Source: Azospirillum sp. 51_20
GTDB lineage: Bacteria; Pseudomonadota; Alphaproteobacteria; RF32; CAG-239
Reading direction: 5' to 3'
Length of the DNA stretch: 22,801 nucleotides
Assembly (NCBI GenBank): GCA_001917175.1
Contig: MNTV01000033.1
Span: forward strand, 1 to 22,801
Under the pieces are notes generated by a model. It did not search any database and was not told the origin of the DNA. It saw nothing but the letters and a program-made list of their open reading frames with translations. Below are positions 1 through 7,434 of this stretch, piece by piece. Each line of letters starts with the position of its first letter. Within the stretch, counting starts at the first letter, position 1. A program made the position numbers and the translations under genes.

Positions 1-3000
1 ATGTCCGGCCGGGGCGCGAAAATCCGGCGAAGCACGTCGTACAAGCCCAGGACAAAATCGTGGGCCTTCGCGCCCAACGCCACGGAATGACGGTTCATGT
101 CCCATTTGACGTAGGAAATGCCGGTGCTGTCCAGAATCCGGGAGACATTCTCCACGATATAATCCCGCACCTCCGGCTTGGTCAAGTCCAGCAGCAGCTG
201 ATTGCGCCCCAGCACCGGCCGGAAGCCGTCCGTCAGCGCCCAGTCCGGATGCGCGCGGTAGAGGTCGGAGTCGGGATTTACGGATTCCGGCTCAAACCAG
301 AGTCCGAAGGAAAGTCCCCTGTCCTTCAGGTGCCGGGACAGCCCTTCCAGCCCCTCGGGAAGCTTCTTCCGGTTCACGGTATAATCTCCCAGTCCGGCGC
401 GGTCGTTGTCCCGTCCCGCGAACCAGCCGTCATCCAGCACGAACAGCTCACAGCCCAGCGCCTTCGCCCGGTTGGCCAGACTCAGCAGGCGGCGCTGGCT
501 GAAATCAAAGGTGCAGCCCTCCCAGCTGTTGTACAGCACCGGCCGGGGACGGCCGCGCCAATGGGGCGGGATGATATGGTCGGTGACGAAGGCGTGCATA
601 TTGGCGGACAGCCCGCCGAAGCCCTTGCCTGAGTGGCACAGCACCGCTTCCGGGGTCTCAAAGCACGCCCCCGGCGGCAATTCCCGGGAAAAATTGCTGT
701 CATTGATGCCCTGCATCACCCGGGTCAGCCCCTGAAGGGACTGCTGGGCGGCGGCGTAATGGTTGTCGACCGAAGCGCCGGCAAAAACGAGAAAGGCGCA
801 GACGGCAAAAATCAGCCCCATCCGGTCCGCCGCTTTTTTCCTGACGGCCGGCGGCAGGCTTTCATAGTCGAGGTTGAGGCTGAGATGCCGCAGCCATAAA
901 AACAGCCAGAACAGCAGGGCGTACACGGCCAGACGAACGGCCGGCCACCAACCGGACTGGCTGGCGGCGATATGCAGCAGCCAGAACAGAGTCAGCATCA
1001 GCATGAAAAGCATGAAACGGCTGACGTTTTTCATCCAGCCGCCGGGCGGCGGCAGAATAAGCGCCAGCCCCGGGAACAGCCACAGCAGCAGATAAGGCAG
1101 CGACAATCCGAGGGCAACGCCGCCGAGAATGACAAAAATGTCAACATAGTTTCCGGCCAGGGCAAAACCGATCGCGGTGCCGAGATAAGGCGCCGTGCAG
1201 GGGGTGGCCATCAGCACGGCAAAGATGCCGGTCAGAAAATGAAGCAGACGGTTTTCGCTGTCTGTCGTGCGGCTGACGAAGCGGGGAACCCTGATTTCGA
1301 CGATACCCCATATCTGGGCGACAAAAAGGAGGACGGCAAAAAAGATCAGGCTGACAAACCACGGGTTTTGAAACTGCATGCCCCACCCGACGTTTTCTCC
1401 CAGTTGTTTCAGCCCGGCCAGCATGACGGCCAGCAAAGCAAACGACAGCCAGATGCCGAGCAGGGTAAAGGCAAAGCTGCGGCGGACGGAAGAAACGTTG
1501 CGGGCGCCGAATTTCGTCAGCGAAAGCAGCTTAAGCGACAGCACCGGAAAGACGCAGGGCATGAAATTGAGCAGCAGACCGCCGATTACCGCTGCGGCAA
1601 ACATTGCCGTCAGGAGATTCCTGCGGTCGGGTTCGGGCGCATTGCCGCGGACGGGGGAAAGCGTCTGGCGCAAAACATATTTGCGGTTGGCTTCAATGGT
1701 AATTTCAAATTCTTTTCCCTCGGCGTCAGATTTGTCGTCAAGCGGCAGCAGGCGGACGGTGGCCCGGCTGCCGTCAATGCGAACCCGGGGACGCTCAAAA
1801 GCAAGTCCCGCATCGTTGCCGACGAATATGTTAAACGATTCTATCGTTTCCGGACTGTCAACGGTCAATGTCAGCACTTGTCCCCCGGTCTGCATTTCTT
1901 TTAGGGAGAAAGAGCCGATTTTCAGTTCCGACTGCTGCTGCGGCCTCAGGAAACCGGACATCATGCGGACATAGGTGGCGACCGAACTGTCGCGGGTATG
2001 GCCGGGCTGCAGCTGCAGTTCCGGAGTCAGCCGAACGGTTTCGCATTGGCTTTTGCTGCGGCACAAATTGAGTTTGACGTCCGCTCTCAGCGTCATCGAC
2101 CGCGAGGGATCGGCCGCTTCCGCGGTAAAGGGAACGGCGGTTTCGCCGACGTAAACGGTCCAGTCTTCCCGGCTGCCGGCAAGACGGGCGGGAAGCGGCA
2201 GCGTATATTCCGCCTTTTTCAGGTTTTCCGAGTTGTCAAAACGGATTTCCGGCTTCATGTATTGTGCGCTGTCAACGGCGGTTATGAAGTACCCGTCGGG
2301 AATCAGAAGATGCAGCAGTCCTTCCGTTTTTTGCTTTTCGTTGACGCCGCTCTGAACGGTGATCAGCCGGATTTTGAAGTCGTCCTTGGTCTGCCATTTG
2401 CCGATTCCGCGGTTGCCGGTCAGCGGATTGTCGTAAAAAATGTCATAAAACAGGATTTTTTTTAATTCCAGTCGGGAAAAGATGTGGCCGAGCTCCTCAA
2501 AGTCTTTCATTTTTCCCGTTTTTGCGCCTTCGCTGGCAAATTTGGCCCGATAGGCCTTGATCTCGCGCGGATTTTGACTGTAAGAAATGATTTTTTTGAA
2601 GTCCTGCACCACAACCGTGCCGTCGGCGTCGATATAGTCAAAATCGGGAGAACTGAGGTCATATTCGCTGTCGTCGGCAACAAGCGGCGGCTCTTCCGGC
2701 GTAATCAGGGCTTGTTTGTATTTGTCGATCAGCCCCGAGATATAGCGGTAAACTTTCATTCCGCCGCGCAGATACTGCTGATAGTCGTAAACTTCCTGCG
2801 GCGTAAATTCGGGATGGTGCCGGGCAATGTCTTCGTGAATGTCACCGTCGATCAGTTCGCCGGGGTATTTTTGTTCGAAGTATTTTGCGGAATCAAGAAA
2901 ACGGGTGACGGTTTCCTCCAGGCTGACCGGCCGGCTCTGCGGCTTTTCCTCAAGGTTCAAAATGACCGTGGGCTTTTCTTCCGCCGCCGCTGGGAAGCGG

Positions 3001-3047
3001 AGCAGAAGAAGCGTCAGCAATACCGTTACTTTAAAAAATTTTTTCAT
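1..3047 (-). CDS. DsbD/ScsB-like thiol:disulfide reductase fused in frame to GH36 alpha-galactosidase (partial, 3' end off window)
   Basis: The frame is open from ATG 3047 to the window edge, giving about 1015 codons. Residues 1–21 form a signal peptide (MKKFFKVTVLLTLLLLRFPA). A periplasmic region follows to about residue 470. Next comes a CcdA/DsbD-type polytopic membrane domain with the two conserved membrane cysteines, in NFMPCVFPV (C498) and MATPCTAP (C617). This part would pass electrons from cytoplasmic thioredoxin to periplasmic thiols. The C-terminal thioredoxin domain expected after the last membrane helix is missing. From about residue 760 the protein is instead a GH36 alpha-galactosidase, shown by TRVMQGIN, PPGACFETPEAVL, RPVLYNSWEG, LFVLDDGWF, FGLWFEPE and the nucleophile motif YVKWDMNR (Asp at 99–101). 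The acid/base residue would lie outside the window. I checked the frame codon by codon through 690–900 and found no stop. A cytosolic-type sugar hydrolase on a membrane reductase makes no obvious sense, so this is either a recombination scar or a chimeric contig. Confidence 0.8.
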   Translation of the reverse strand, partial: MKKFFKVTVLLTLLLLRFPAAAEEKPTVILNLEEKPQSRPVSLEETVTRFLDSAKYFEQKYPGELIDGDIHEDIARHHPEFTPQEVYDYQQYLRGGMKVYRYISGLIDKYKQALITPEEPPLVADDSEYDLSSPDFDYIDADGTVVVQDFKKIISYSQNPREIKAYRAKFASEGAKTGKMKDFEELGHIFSRLELKKILFYDIFYDNPLTGNRGIGKWQTKDDFKIRLITVQSGVNEKQKTEGLLHLLIPDGYFITAVDSAQYMKPEIRFDNSENLKKAEYTLPLPARLAGSREDWTVYVGETAVPFTAEAADPSRSMTLRADVKLNLCRSKSQCETVRLTPELQLQPGHTRDSSVATYVRMMSGFLRPQQQSELKIGSFSLKEMQTGGQVLTLTVDSPETIESFNIFVGNDAGLAFERPRVRIDGSRATVRLLPLDDKSDAEGKEFEITIEANRKYVLRQTLSPVRGNAPEPDRRNLLTAMFAAAVIGGLLLNFMPCVFPVLSLKLLSLTKFGARNVSSVRRSFAFTLLGIWLSFALLAVMLAGLKQLGENVGWGMQFQNPWFVSLIFFAVLLFVAQIWGIVEIRVPRFVSRTTDSENRLLHFLTGIFAVLMATPCTAPYLGTAIGFALAGNYVDIFVILGGVALGLSLPYLLLWLFPGLALILPPPGGWMKNVSRFMLFMLMLTLFWLLHIAASQSGWWPAVRLAVYALLFWLFLWLRHLSLNLDYESLPPAVRKKAADRMGLIFAVCAFLVFAGASVDNHYAAAQQSLQGLTRVMQGINDSNFSRELPPGACFETPEAVLCHSGKGFGGLSANMHAFVTDHIIPPHWRGRPRPVLYNSWEGCTFDFSQRRLLSLANRAKALGCELFVLDDGWFAGRDNDRAGLGDYTVNRKKLPEGLEGLSRHLKDRGLSFGLWFEPESVNPDSDLYRAHPDWALTDGFRPVLGRNQLLLDLTKPEVRDYIVENVSRILDSTGISYVKWDMNRHSVALGAKAHDFVLGLYDVLRRIFAPRPD

Positions 3048-3136
3048 TGTTCCCGTTTATTTGGCAGTTTAAAAATACCCCGATCCATGTTATTATATAT
3101 ACCATGATTTAACAAATAGTAATGGTGCGGGTGAAA

Positions 3137-3697
3137 ATGGTCAACAATTATCTTACCGGCAAATGTCTGGTTTCCATGCCGCATATAGATGACGACGTTT
3201 TCTCGCGTTCGGTGGTCTATATCTGCATGCACAATCAGGAAGGCGCCATGGGCTTTATGGTGAACAAGCAGCTGAAAGAGTTTTATTTTTCCGACCTCAT
3301 CAGCCAGTTTAACATCGGCTGCACGGCGCCGGTTGAGCCGATCGTCCTTCATCAGGGCGGTCCGCTGGAACGGATCCGCGGTTTTGTCCTGCACAGTCTG
3401 GACTATCGCGGAGAGGGAACTTTGCCGATCGACGACAAATTTGCCGTTTCTTCCTCCGTCAACGTGTTGAACGACATCGCTTTCGGCAAAGGACCGCGCT
3501 ATAACCTGATAGCGCTCGGCTACAGCAGCTGGAGCCCGCGGCAGCTGGAACAGGAAATCATTTACAACAACTGGCTGGTGGTGGAACCGTCACCGGACCT
3601 GCTGTTTAAGACCAAAGACGAGGAAAAGTGGCAGCGGGCGGTGGACGAGCTGGGCTTTGACGTCAACCGCGTCAGCCTGCATACCGGCCGTGCCTGA
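3137..3697 (+). CDS. yqgE: YqgE/AlgH family protein (UPF0301)
   Basis: The protein is 186 aa, the usual length for the YqgE/AlgH family. Family features are the N-terminal YLTGKCLVSMP, the segment RSVVYICMHNQEGAMGFMVN, then VLHQGGP and the later LIALGYSSWSPRQLEQE. The family is widespread in proteobacteria and its biochemical role is unsettled; it has been linked to transcriptional regulation of alginate genes in Pseudomonas. It is a soluble protein with no signal peptide. An ATG at 3122 is also in frame, but nothing like a ribosome site precedes it, and homologues begin close to the 3137 start. It is divergent from the DsbD-like gene and convergent with ctrA. Confidence 0.88.
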   Translation: MVNNYLTGKCLVSMPHIDDDVFSRSVVYICMHNQEGAMGFMVNKQLKEFYFSDLISQFNIGCTAPVEPIVLHQGGPLERIRGFVLHSLDYRGEGTLPIDDKFAVSSSVNVLNDIAFGKGPRYNLIALGYSSWSPRQLEQEIIYNNWLVVEPSPDLLFKTKDEEKWQRAVDELGFDVNRVSLHTGRA

Positions 3698-3742
3698 AAG
3701 AGCGTTGCCGCCGCTTGTGCGTGACATCCGTATAAAATGTCG

Positions 3743-3770
3743 AAAGCCCCGTGGCAAACGGGGCTTTTTT
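3743..3770 (+). terminator. Rho-independent terminator after yqgE, shared with ctrA
   Basis: A perfect 10-bp stem (AAAGCCCCGT / ACGGGGCTTT) closes a 5-nt loop and runs into a T-run on the plus strand. It lies between convergent yqgE and ctrA. In the ctrA direction the stem is followed by a weaker T-rich stretch, so it may work both ways. Confidence 0.85.
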
Positions 3771-3786
3771 GATGAAAACGAAACGC

Positions 3787-4473
3787 TTAAATTTTTTCGT
3801 CCGGATCACGCAGGACATAGCCGCGCCCCCAGACGGTTTCGATGTAGTTTTTGCCGCCCGAGGCCTTTTCCAGCTTTTTGCGCAGTTTGCAGATAAACAC
3901 GTCGATGATTTTCAGTTCCGGTTCGTCGATGCCGCCGTAAAGATGGTTTAAGAACTGGTCTTTGTTGAGCGTCGAACCCTTGCGCAGGGAAAGCAGCTCC
4001 ATAATGCCGTACTCTTTGCCGGTCAGGTGCAGGGTTTCCCCGTTGACGCTGACGGTCTGGGTATCGAGGTTGACTTCGACGTCGCCGGTGCGGATGACGG
4101 AGTTGGCATGCCCCTTGGAACGACGGACAACAGCCTGAATCCTGGCCAGCAGTTCGGCCCGGTCAAACGGCTTGGTCAGGTAATCGTCGGCGCCGTAACC
4201 CAGCCCTTTGACTTTTTTGTCAGGTTCGGTCAGGCCGGACAAAATCAGCACCGGCGTTTCGATTTTGGCCGAACGCAGGCGTTTGAGCACTTCGTATCCG
4301 TTCATGTCGGGCAGCATCAGGTCGAGAATGATGATGTCATAGTCATAAAGCTTGCCGATTTCCAGTCCGTCTTCGCCCAAATCCGTCGTATCTATGATCA
4401 TTCCTTCTTTTTTCAGCATGGTTTCAATGCTTTGAGAAACCGCATAGTCGTCTTCAACCAATAAAACACGCAT
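3787..4473 (-). CDS. ctrA: Cell-cycle response regulator CtrA
   Basis: An OmpR-type response regulator of 228 aa, close to the usual CtrA length. The receiver domain (about residues 1–120) has the acidic pocket (VEDD), the phospho-acceptor Asp in IIILDLMLPDMNGYEVL, and the KPFDRAEL lysine. The winged-helix DNA-binding domain (about 125–225) contains LTGKEYGIMELLSLRKG, DEPELKIIDVFICKLRKK and ETVWGRGYVLRDP. These are signatures of CtrA, the alphaproteobacterial regulator of DNA replication, division and polar development, and they separate it from ordinary OmpR proteins. The start is set by a full Shine–Dalgarno (AAGGAGG, complement of 4480–4486) six bases upstream. It is divergent from sodB. 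TTAA boxes upstream suggest autoregulation, as known for CtrA in other species. Confidence 0.95.
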   Translation of the reverse strand: MRVLLVEDDYAVSQSIETMLKKEGMIIDTTDLGEDGLEIGKLYDYDIIILDLMLPDMNGYEVLKRLRSAKIETPVLILSGLTEPDKKVKGLGYGADDYLTKPFDRAELLARIQAVVRRSKGHANSVIRTGDVEVNLDTQTVSVNGETLHLTGKEYGIMELLSLRKGSTLNKDQFLNHLYGGIDEPELKIIDVFICKLRKKLEKASGGKNYIETVWGRGYVLRDPDEKI

Positions 4474-4527
4474 TTCGAGCCTCCTTGCCGCTAAAATTCT
4501 CTTTTGTCTGTCATCATATATGACAAA

Positions 4528-4571
4528 ATTATAAATGTTAACTTTTTTTCGGAAATGTTAACATTTATTAA
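4528..4571 (-). promoter_or_regulatory. ctrA promoter with phased TTAA(C) boxes
   Basis: On the minus strand a TATAAT −10 (complement of 4528–4533) lies 54 bp before the ctrA start. TTAA cores sit at 4538–4541, 4558–4561 and 4568–4571, all in a TTAAC or GTTAAC context. The classical CtrA site is TTAA-N7-TTAA. Here the pairs are spaced N16 and N6, so centre-to-centre distances are 20 and 10 bp, which places all three on one face of the helix. CtrA binding is inferred. Confidence 0.45.
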
Positions 4572-4637
4572 CAGGATTTTTTTATTTGCCGGCGCATCTG
4601 CAGATTTGTCTTGATGAAACGGCGCCGATTGTGCTTA

Positions 4638-4672
4638 TATAATGGTTGTGTTTCAATTTGTTTTCAAGGAGG
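4638..4672 (+). promoter_or_regulatory. sodB promoter −10 and ribosome binding site
   Basis: A consensus TATAAT at 4638–4643 is followed by a strong AAGGAGG at 4666–4672, five bases before the sodB ATG at 4678. TTGATG at 4611–4616 is the nearest −35 candidate, but the 21-bp spacing is too long to be confident. The ribosome site rules out an upstream in-frame ATG at 4642. Confidence 0.5.
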
Positions 4673-4677
4673 ATCAA

Positions 4678-5247
4678 ATGTCTTTTGAATTACCCGCACT
4701 GCCTTATGCCATGGATGCGCTGGAACCCTATATTTCGGCAAAGACGATGGAGTTTCATTACGGCAAGCACCATAAGGCCTATGTTGACAATTTAAATAAC
4801 CTGATCAAAGACACCCTGTATGCGTCCATGGATCTTGACGACATCATCCGTTCGACCGTCGGCAAGCCGGAGGCCGCGGGCATTTTCAACAATGCGGCAC
4901 AGGCCTGGAACCATGCCTTTTTCTGGAAATCCATGCGCAAAAACGGCGGCGGCGAACCGGGCGCGGAGCTGAAGGCCAAAATCGAACGCGATTTCGGATC
5001 GGTGGAAAAGTTCAAAGAGGAATTTAAGGCGGCGGCCGTTTCCCAGTTCGGCAGCGGCTGGGCCTGGCTGATTGAGGACAACGGTATGCTCCGGGTGGTC
5101 AAGACCTCCAATGCCGATACCCCGGTTGCCCATGGTTTTACGCCGATTCTGACCATTGACGTATGGGAACATGCCTATTATCTCGACTACCAGAATCAGC
5201 GCGCCGCTTTTGTCGATGCTTATTTGAACCACCTGATCAACTGGTAG
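4678..5247 (+). CDS. sodB: Superoxide dismutase, Fe/Mn family
   Basis: The protein is 189 aa, typical for iron superoxide dismutases. It converts superoxide to oxygen and hydrogen peroxide in the cytoplasm. The N-terminal helical domain begins FELPALPYAMDALEPYIS and carries the first metal histidine (FHYGKHHKAYVDNLN) and the second (AAQAWNHAFFWKSM). The C-terminal domain has FGSGWAWL and the metal motif DVWEHAYYLDYQNQRAAFVD. The early Ala-Gln-Ala-Trp context and overall form fit the iron type better than the manganese type, but metal choice cannot be proved here. It is divergent from ctrA. The next gene begins 70 bp downstream and may have its own promoter. Confidence 0.95.
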   Translation: MSFELPALPYAMDALEPYISAKTMEFHYGKHHKAYVDNLNNLIKDTLYASMDLDDIIRSTVGKPEAAGIFNNAAQAWNHAFFWKSMRKNGGGEPGAELKAKIERDFGSVEKFKEEFKAAAVSQFGSGWAWLIEDNGMLRVVKTSNADTPVAHGFTPILTIDVWEHAYYLDYQNQRAAFVDAYLNHLINW

Positions 5248-5256
5248 TGTCTGTTG

Positions 5257-5285
5257 TTGACTTTTTTGTCCAATCGTGATATGTT
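5257..5285 (+). promoter_or_regulatory. Candidate promoter for the 5318–6218 gene pair
   Basis: TTGACT at 5257–5262 and TATGTT at 5280–5285 are separated by 17 bp, starting 10 bp after the sodB stop. No terminator is visible between sodB and the next gene, so read-through is also possible. Confidence 0.4.
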
Positions 5286-5317
5286 GACAAACAGGATAAT
5301 ATAAGGAGCACCGTAAA

Positions 5318-5845
5318 ATGAGAGCGGGCGAAAGCAGAACCGTCATCAAAAGAATGCAGGAGTTTATGGATAACCTCGACCGGCATGTTTTAAACCAAAA
5401 AGTGTTAGGAAACGTCAAAGTGAAGCATCTGGCCGCGGCTTTTCTGGCCTATAAAGCTCTGCAAGGTATGGGGAAAGTTGAAAATGCCGAAACCGCCGGG
5501 CAGATTTATGCCGGCGGGCTGCAGGCAATTGCCTCAATGGGCGGCGCTTTCGGCATGATAGGCGAAAAGCATTTCGACGGTCCGGAGAACAGTGATCGCA
5601 CGGCGTTGAATACGATGATCGTTTCCGCGACTCATTTTATGGTGGCACAGGCAGAAAACGGCGAAAAGCTGTACGATAAGGACGGCCGCTATACGGGGAC
5701 GGTGGTCAACCGTTATGACCGTGACGGAAAAATCATTGATTCCGTGCCGGTTTATCAAGTGAAAGAGGCGGCAAAGTCGCAAATGCGCAAAGTGGCGAAG
5801 AATGTGCAGAACATGTTCATGAACGCCAAAAAGCAGAACGGATAG
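5318..5845 (+). CDS. Uncharacterised 175-aa protein
   Basis: I do not recognise a family. The ATG is preceded by a good ribosome site (ATAAGGAG) and codon choice resembles the neighbouring core genes. The protein has no signal peptide. Residues about 30–85 are rich in Ala/Gly with mildly hydrophobic stretches (HLAAAFLAYKALQGMG, AIASMGGAFGMIGEK). A middle part contains two D-G turns of the form YDKDGRYTG and YDRDGKIID that may form a beta-hairpin. The C-terminus is a basic amphipathic helix (KVAKNVQNMFMNAKK). It forms a likely operon with the next gene, 13 bp downstream. Its place after sodB may hint at a stress or housekeeping role, but that is only context. Confidence 0.75.
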   Translation: MRAGESRTVIKRMQEFMDNLDRHVLNQKVLGNVKVKHLAAAFLAYKALQGMGKVENAETAGQIYAGGLQAIASMGGAFGMIGEKHFDGPENSDRTALNTMIVSATHFMVAQAENGEKLYDKDGRYTGTVVNRYDRDGKIIDSVPVYQVKEAAKSQMRKVAKNVQNMFMNAKKQNG

Positions 5846-5858
5846 GCGGAGACGGCCG

Positions 5859-6218
5859 GTGAGCGAATACGTAACCGAAAAAAAGTTTGTGGTGGCAGAA
5901 GGCGACGGCGGCGAACTTTATATTTTTCTCACCGCCAAAAAAGACAATCCCGCTGCGCCGCAAATCATTTATGACGGCAAAGACCATGCCGTTTTTCTGC
6001 GTAACCGCGAACAAAAGATCATTTTGGATTATATCCATCCCGATATTCGCGACAAGCTGAAAAAGGCCAAAGAAGTGGTAATGGTAGAAACGCTGCTCGG
6101 CGACAATATCAAGGACAGTTATTTTGCCGATATGAAAATTGTTGATCATATTCCCGTTGACTGGAGCCTGATCGGTCTCAGCACCTGGGAGAAGGCGCTG
6201 GCCGGCAAACAGTCATAG
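5859..6218 (+). CDS. Uncharacterised 119-aa protein
   Basis: The family is not recognised. The likely start is GTG at 5859, with a purine-rich GGCGGAGA upstream. The protein begins SEYVTEKKFVVAEGDGGELY and has alternating strands that suggest a small alpha/beta cytoplasmic fold (ELYIFLTAKKD, DHAVFLRNREQKIILDYI). There is no signal peptide or membrane segment. It lies 13 bp after the 175-aa gene and just before a terminator, so the two are probably co-transcribed and possibly act together. Confidence 0.72.
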   Translation: MSEYVTEKKFVVAEGDGGELYIFLTAKKDNPAAPQIIYDGKDHAVFLRNREQKIILDYIHPDIRDKLKKAKEVVMVETLLGDNIKDSYFADMKIVDHIPVDWSLIGLSTWEKALAGKQS

Positions 6219-6228
6219 CCGGAAGACG

Positions 6229-6504
6229 TCAAAATTCGGAACGTGGCAGAGGATCTTTCGCTTTTTTATAAAAATTAAGACCGGTTGCAGGTGCAGTCGG
6301 TCTTTTATGTTGGTTATTCTTGTGTCCAATTGCCGATATATCTTTTGTCGGTTTCAATTCCTTTTTTCCGGGAAGGCGCTCTTTCGCTTTTGGGCAAGCC
6401 AAAATGGCGCAGATGGGGCATATTTTGCTGTCCAGATCGCTGAAACAAATCGGTACGTCTGTGTATTCTTCATTTAAGACAATGATATTGCAGAGTTTTT
6501 TCAT
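6229..6504 (-). CDS. Doubtful 91-aa ORF with Cys motif
   Basis: An open frame on the minus strand starts MKKLCNIIVLNEEYTDV and contains a CPICAILACPK cluster that could bind metal. Against it, no ribosome site precedes the ATG, the last codons run through the terminator hairpin of the plus-strand operon, and no family is recognised. It may be a decayed or chance frame. Confidence 0.22.
   Translation of the reverse strand: MKKLCNIIVLNEEYTDVPICFSDLDSKICPICAILACPKAKERLPGKKELKPTKDISAIGHKNNQHKRPTAPATGLNFYKKAKDPLPRSEF
6277..6307 (+). terminator. Terminator of the 5318–6218 operon
   Basis: AAGACCG (6277–6283) pairs with CGGTCTT (6298–6304) and is followed by a short T-run. It lies about 60 bp after the last stop codon of the operon. 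Confidence 0.6.
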
Positions 6505-6797
6505 TTGATTTGTACGTCTGCAACTTTTGTCGTGCTTTTGGTCGTGAAACGGTTTTGTTTTCCGGTTTTTTCGGCATTGCTTTTTATTTTGGCGATAAAA
6601 ACCGTCGCGTTTGAATACGAAATAAAAATGCTCGCTAAACTATGATACATAAACAAAATAATGAAGTTTTTTCATATTTTTTTTATTTTGGTTGATAATA
6701 AAATTTTATCAATTCTGTTTATTGTATATCCGAGGCATATTTGCAACCTAAAATTAAGAGTAATCGGGGCTTGTGCTGATTTGTGGCGAAAAAGTGC
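6505..6797. other. AT-rich intergenic region upstream of tRNA-Glu
   Basis: This is clearly more AT-rich than the core genes to its left, and I see no convincing gene on either strand. The short frames have no ribosome sites. It marks the left shoulder of the compositionally foreign segment. Confidence 0.6.
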
Positions 6798-6826
6798 TTG
6801 CATATTTTGTGAATTTGAGGTAATAG
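6798..6826 (+). promoter_or_regulatory. tRNA-Glu promoter
   Basis: TTGCAT (6798–6803) and TAATAG (6821–6826) are separated by exactly 17 bp and end 16 bp before the mature tRNA start. Sequence and placement both fit a sigma-70 promoter. Confidence 0.6.
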
Positions 6827-6842
6827 ACTGACATGACGTTAT

Positions 6843-6918
6843 GGTCCCATCGTCTAGTGGCCTAGGACATCGCCCTCTCACGGCGGTAACACGAGTTCGA
6901 ATCTCGTTGGGATCACCA
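6843..6918 (+). tRNA. tRNA-Glu (anticodon CTC), CCA encoded
   Basis: The acceptor stem GGTCCCA pairs with TGGGATC (one G·T pair), followed by discriminator A and encoded CCA at 6916–6918. The D-arm is GTCTAGTGGCCTAGGAC. The anticodon stem-loop is CGCC-CTCTCAC-GGCG with anticodon CTC at 6877–6879, and the T-arm is ACGAG-TTCGAAT-CTCGT. The body closely resembles bacterial tRNA-Glu. Its last 19 bases recur at 11186–11204 and, with one change, at 11368–11386, so it served as an integration site. Confidence 0.95.
6900..6918 (+). repeat. attL-like copy of the tRNA-Glu 3' end
   Basis: The 19-bp AATCTCGTTGGGATCACCA lies inside the tRNA gene and matches 11186–11204 exactly. Sequence after the CCA differs completely between the two sites, as expected at the edge of an inserted element. 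Confidence 0.7.
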
Positions 6919-6923
6919 ATTTG

Positions 6924-6953
6924 AAAAGAGGAAGTTTATACTTCCTCTTTTTT
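6924..6953 (+). terminator. Terminator directly after tRNA-Glu
   Basis: A perfect 11-bp stem (AAAAGAGGAAG / CTTCCTCTTTT) closes a TTTATA loop and runs into T residues. It begins six bases after the tRNA CCA and lies on the island side of the att site, so it was probably supplied by the element. Confidence 0.85.
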
Positions 6954-7281
6954 CGTTTTAAATCCTTATCAACAAGCCCTTTATTCCGCGCCGATTTGCC
7001 AAGTGCGCTGGTAACTGCGTTGGAAATCATCTTAAGAGATTTTCGGTCTTTGGGTAGAAAAAATGCCCAAATCTATACTTTTGCCGGAAACCTCTCTATT
7101 TTTAGTTACCATTTGCCAGTTTATTGAAAAACAAAAGTTTTCTTGATTGGTTTGCATATCCTGTTTCGCAACTTGATTACCTTACCGATTATCCCGCTCA
7201 AACTGCGGTTTACAAAAAAATAAAAAAAGTGAGAACGATTTTTCTTAAATTTGACTTGTTCTTCTGCAAAAGGAGAACAAC
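6954..7281. other. Island leader without a clear gene
   Basis: This AT-rich stretch has only short frames without ribosome sites. A 68-codon plus frame from 6921 begins inside the terminator and is not credible. The right end carries the ribosome site (AAAGGAG) of the 50-aa ORF. Confidence 0.55.
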
Positions 7282-7434
7282 ATGACCGATTTAGAAGATT
7301 TTATGATGCTGTTTGGGCCTGAATTTAAAGCCTATTTGCAACACAAAAGTATAGATAATTTATTGCAGAAAGAACTGGATAATAAGCAAAATCCAAGCAT
7401 TCATTGTGAAACGAAAGGAGTTTCCGATGATTGA
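7282..7434 (+). CDS. Small 50-aa protein upstream of DUF2924
   Basis: The ATG at 7282 follows a good AAAGGAG ribosome site. The acidic, helical-looking product starts MTDLEDFMMLFGPEFKAYLQ and ends at TGA 7434. It overlaps the DUF2924 start by 8 bp, which points to translational coupling. I do not recognise a family. It may be a small accessory or regulatory protein of the recombinase cassette. Confidence 0.55.
   Translation: MTDLEDFMMLFGPEFKAYLQHKSIDNLLQKELDNKQNPSIHCETKGVSDD

Noticed and set aside
60..3107. Several plus-strand frames opposite the DsbD/GH36 gene
   Set aside because: The minus strand gives one continuous frame with clear family motifs; the plus frames have no recognisable content.
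3044..3394. Minus-strand 116-codon frame overlapping yqgE
   Set aside because: It is a shadow of yqgE and crosses the divergent promoter region.
4792..5418. Minus-strand 208-codon frame across sodB
   Set aside because: sodB on the plus strand is certain, and this frame has no ribosome site or family features.
6921..7127. Plus-strand 68-codon frame at the island start
   Set aside because: It begins inside the tRNA terminator hairpin with no ribosome site and resembles no protein.
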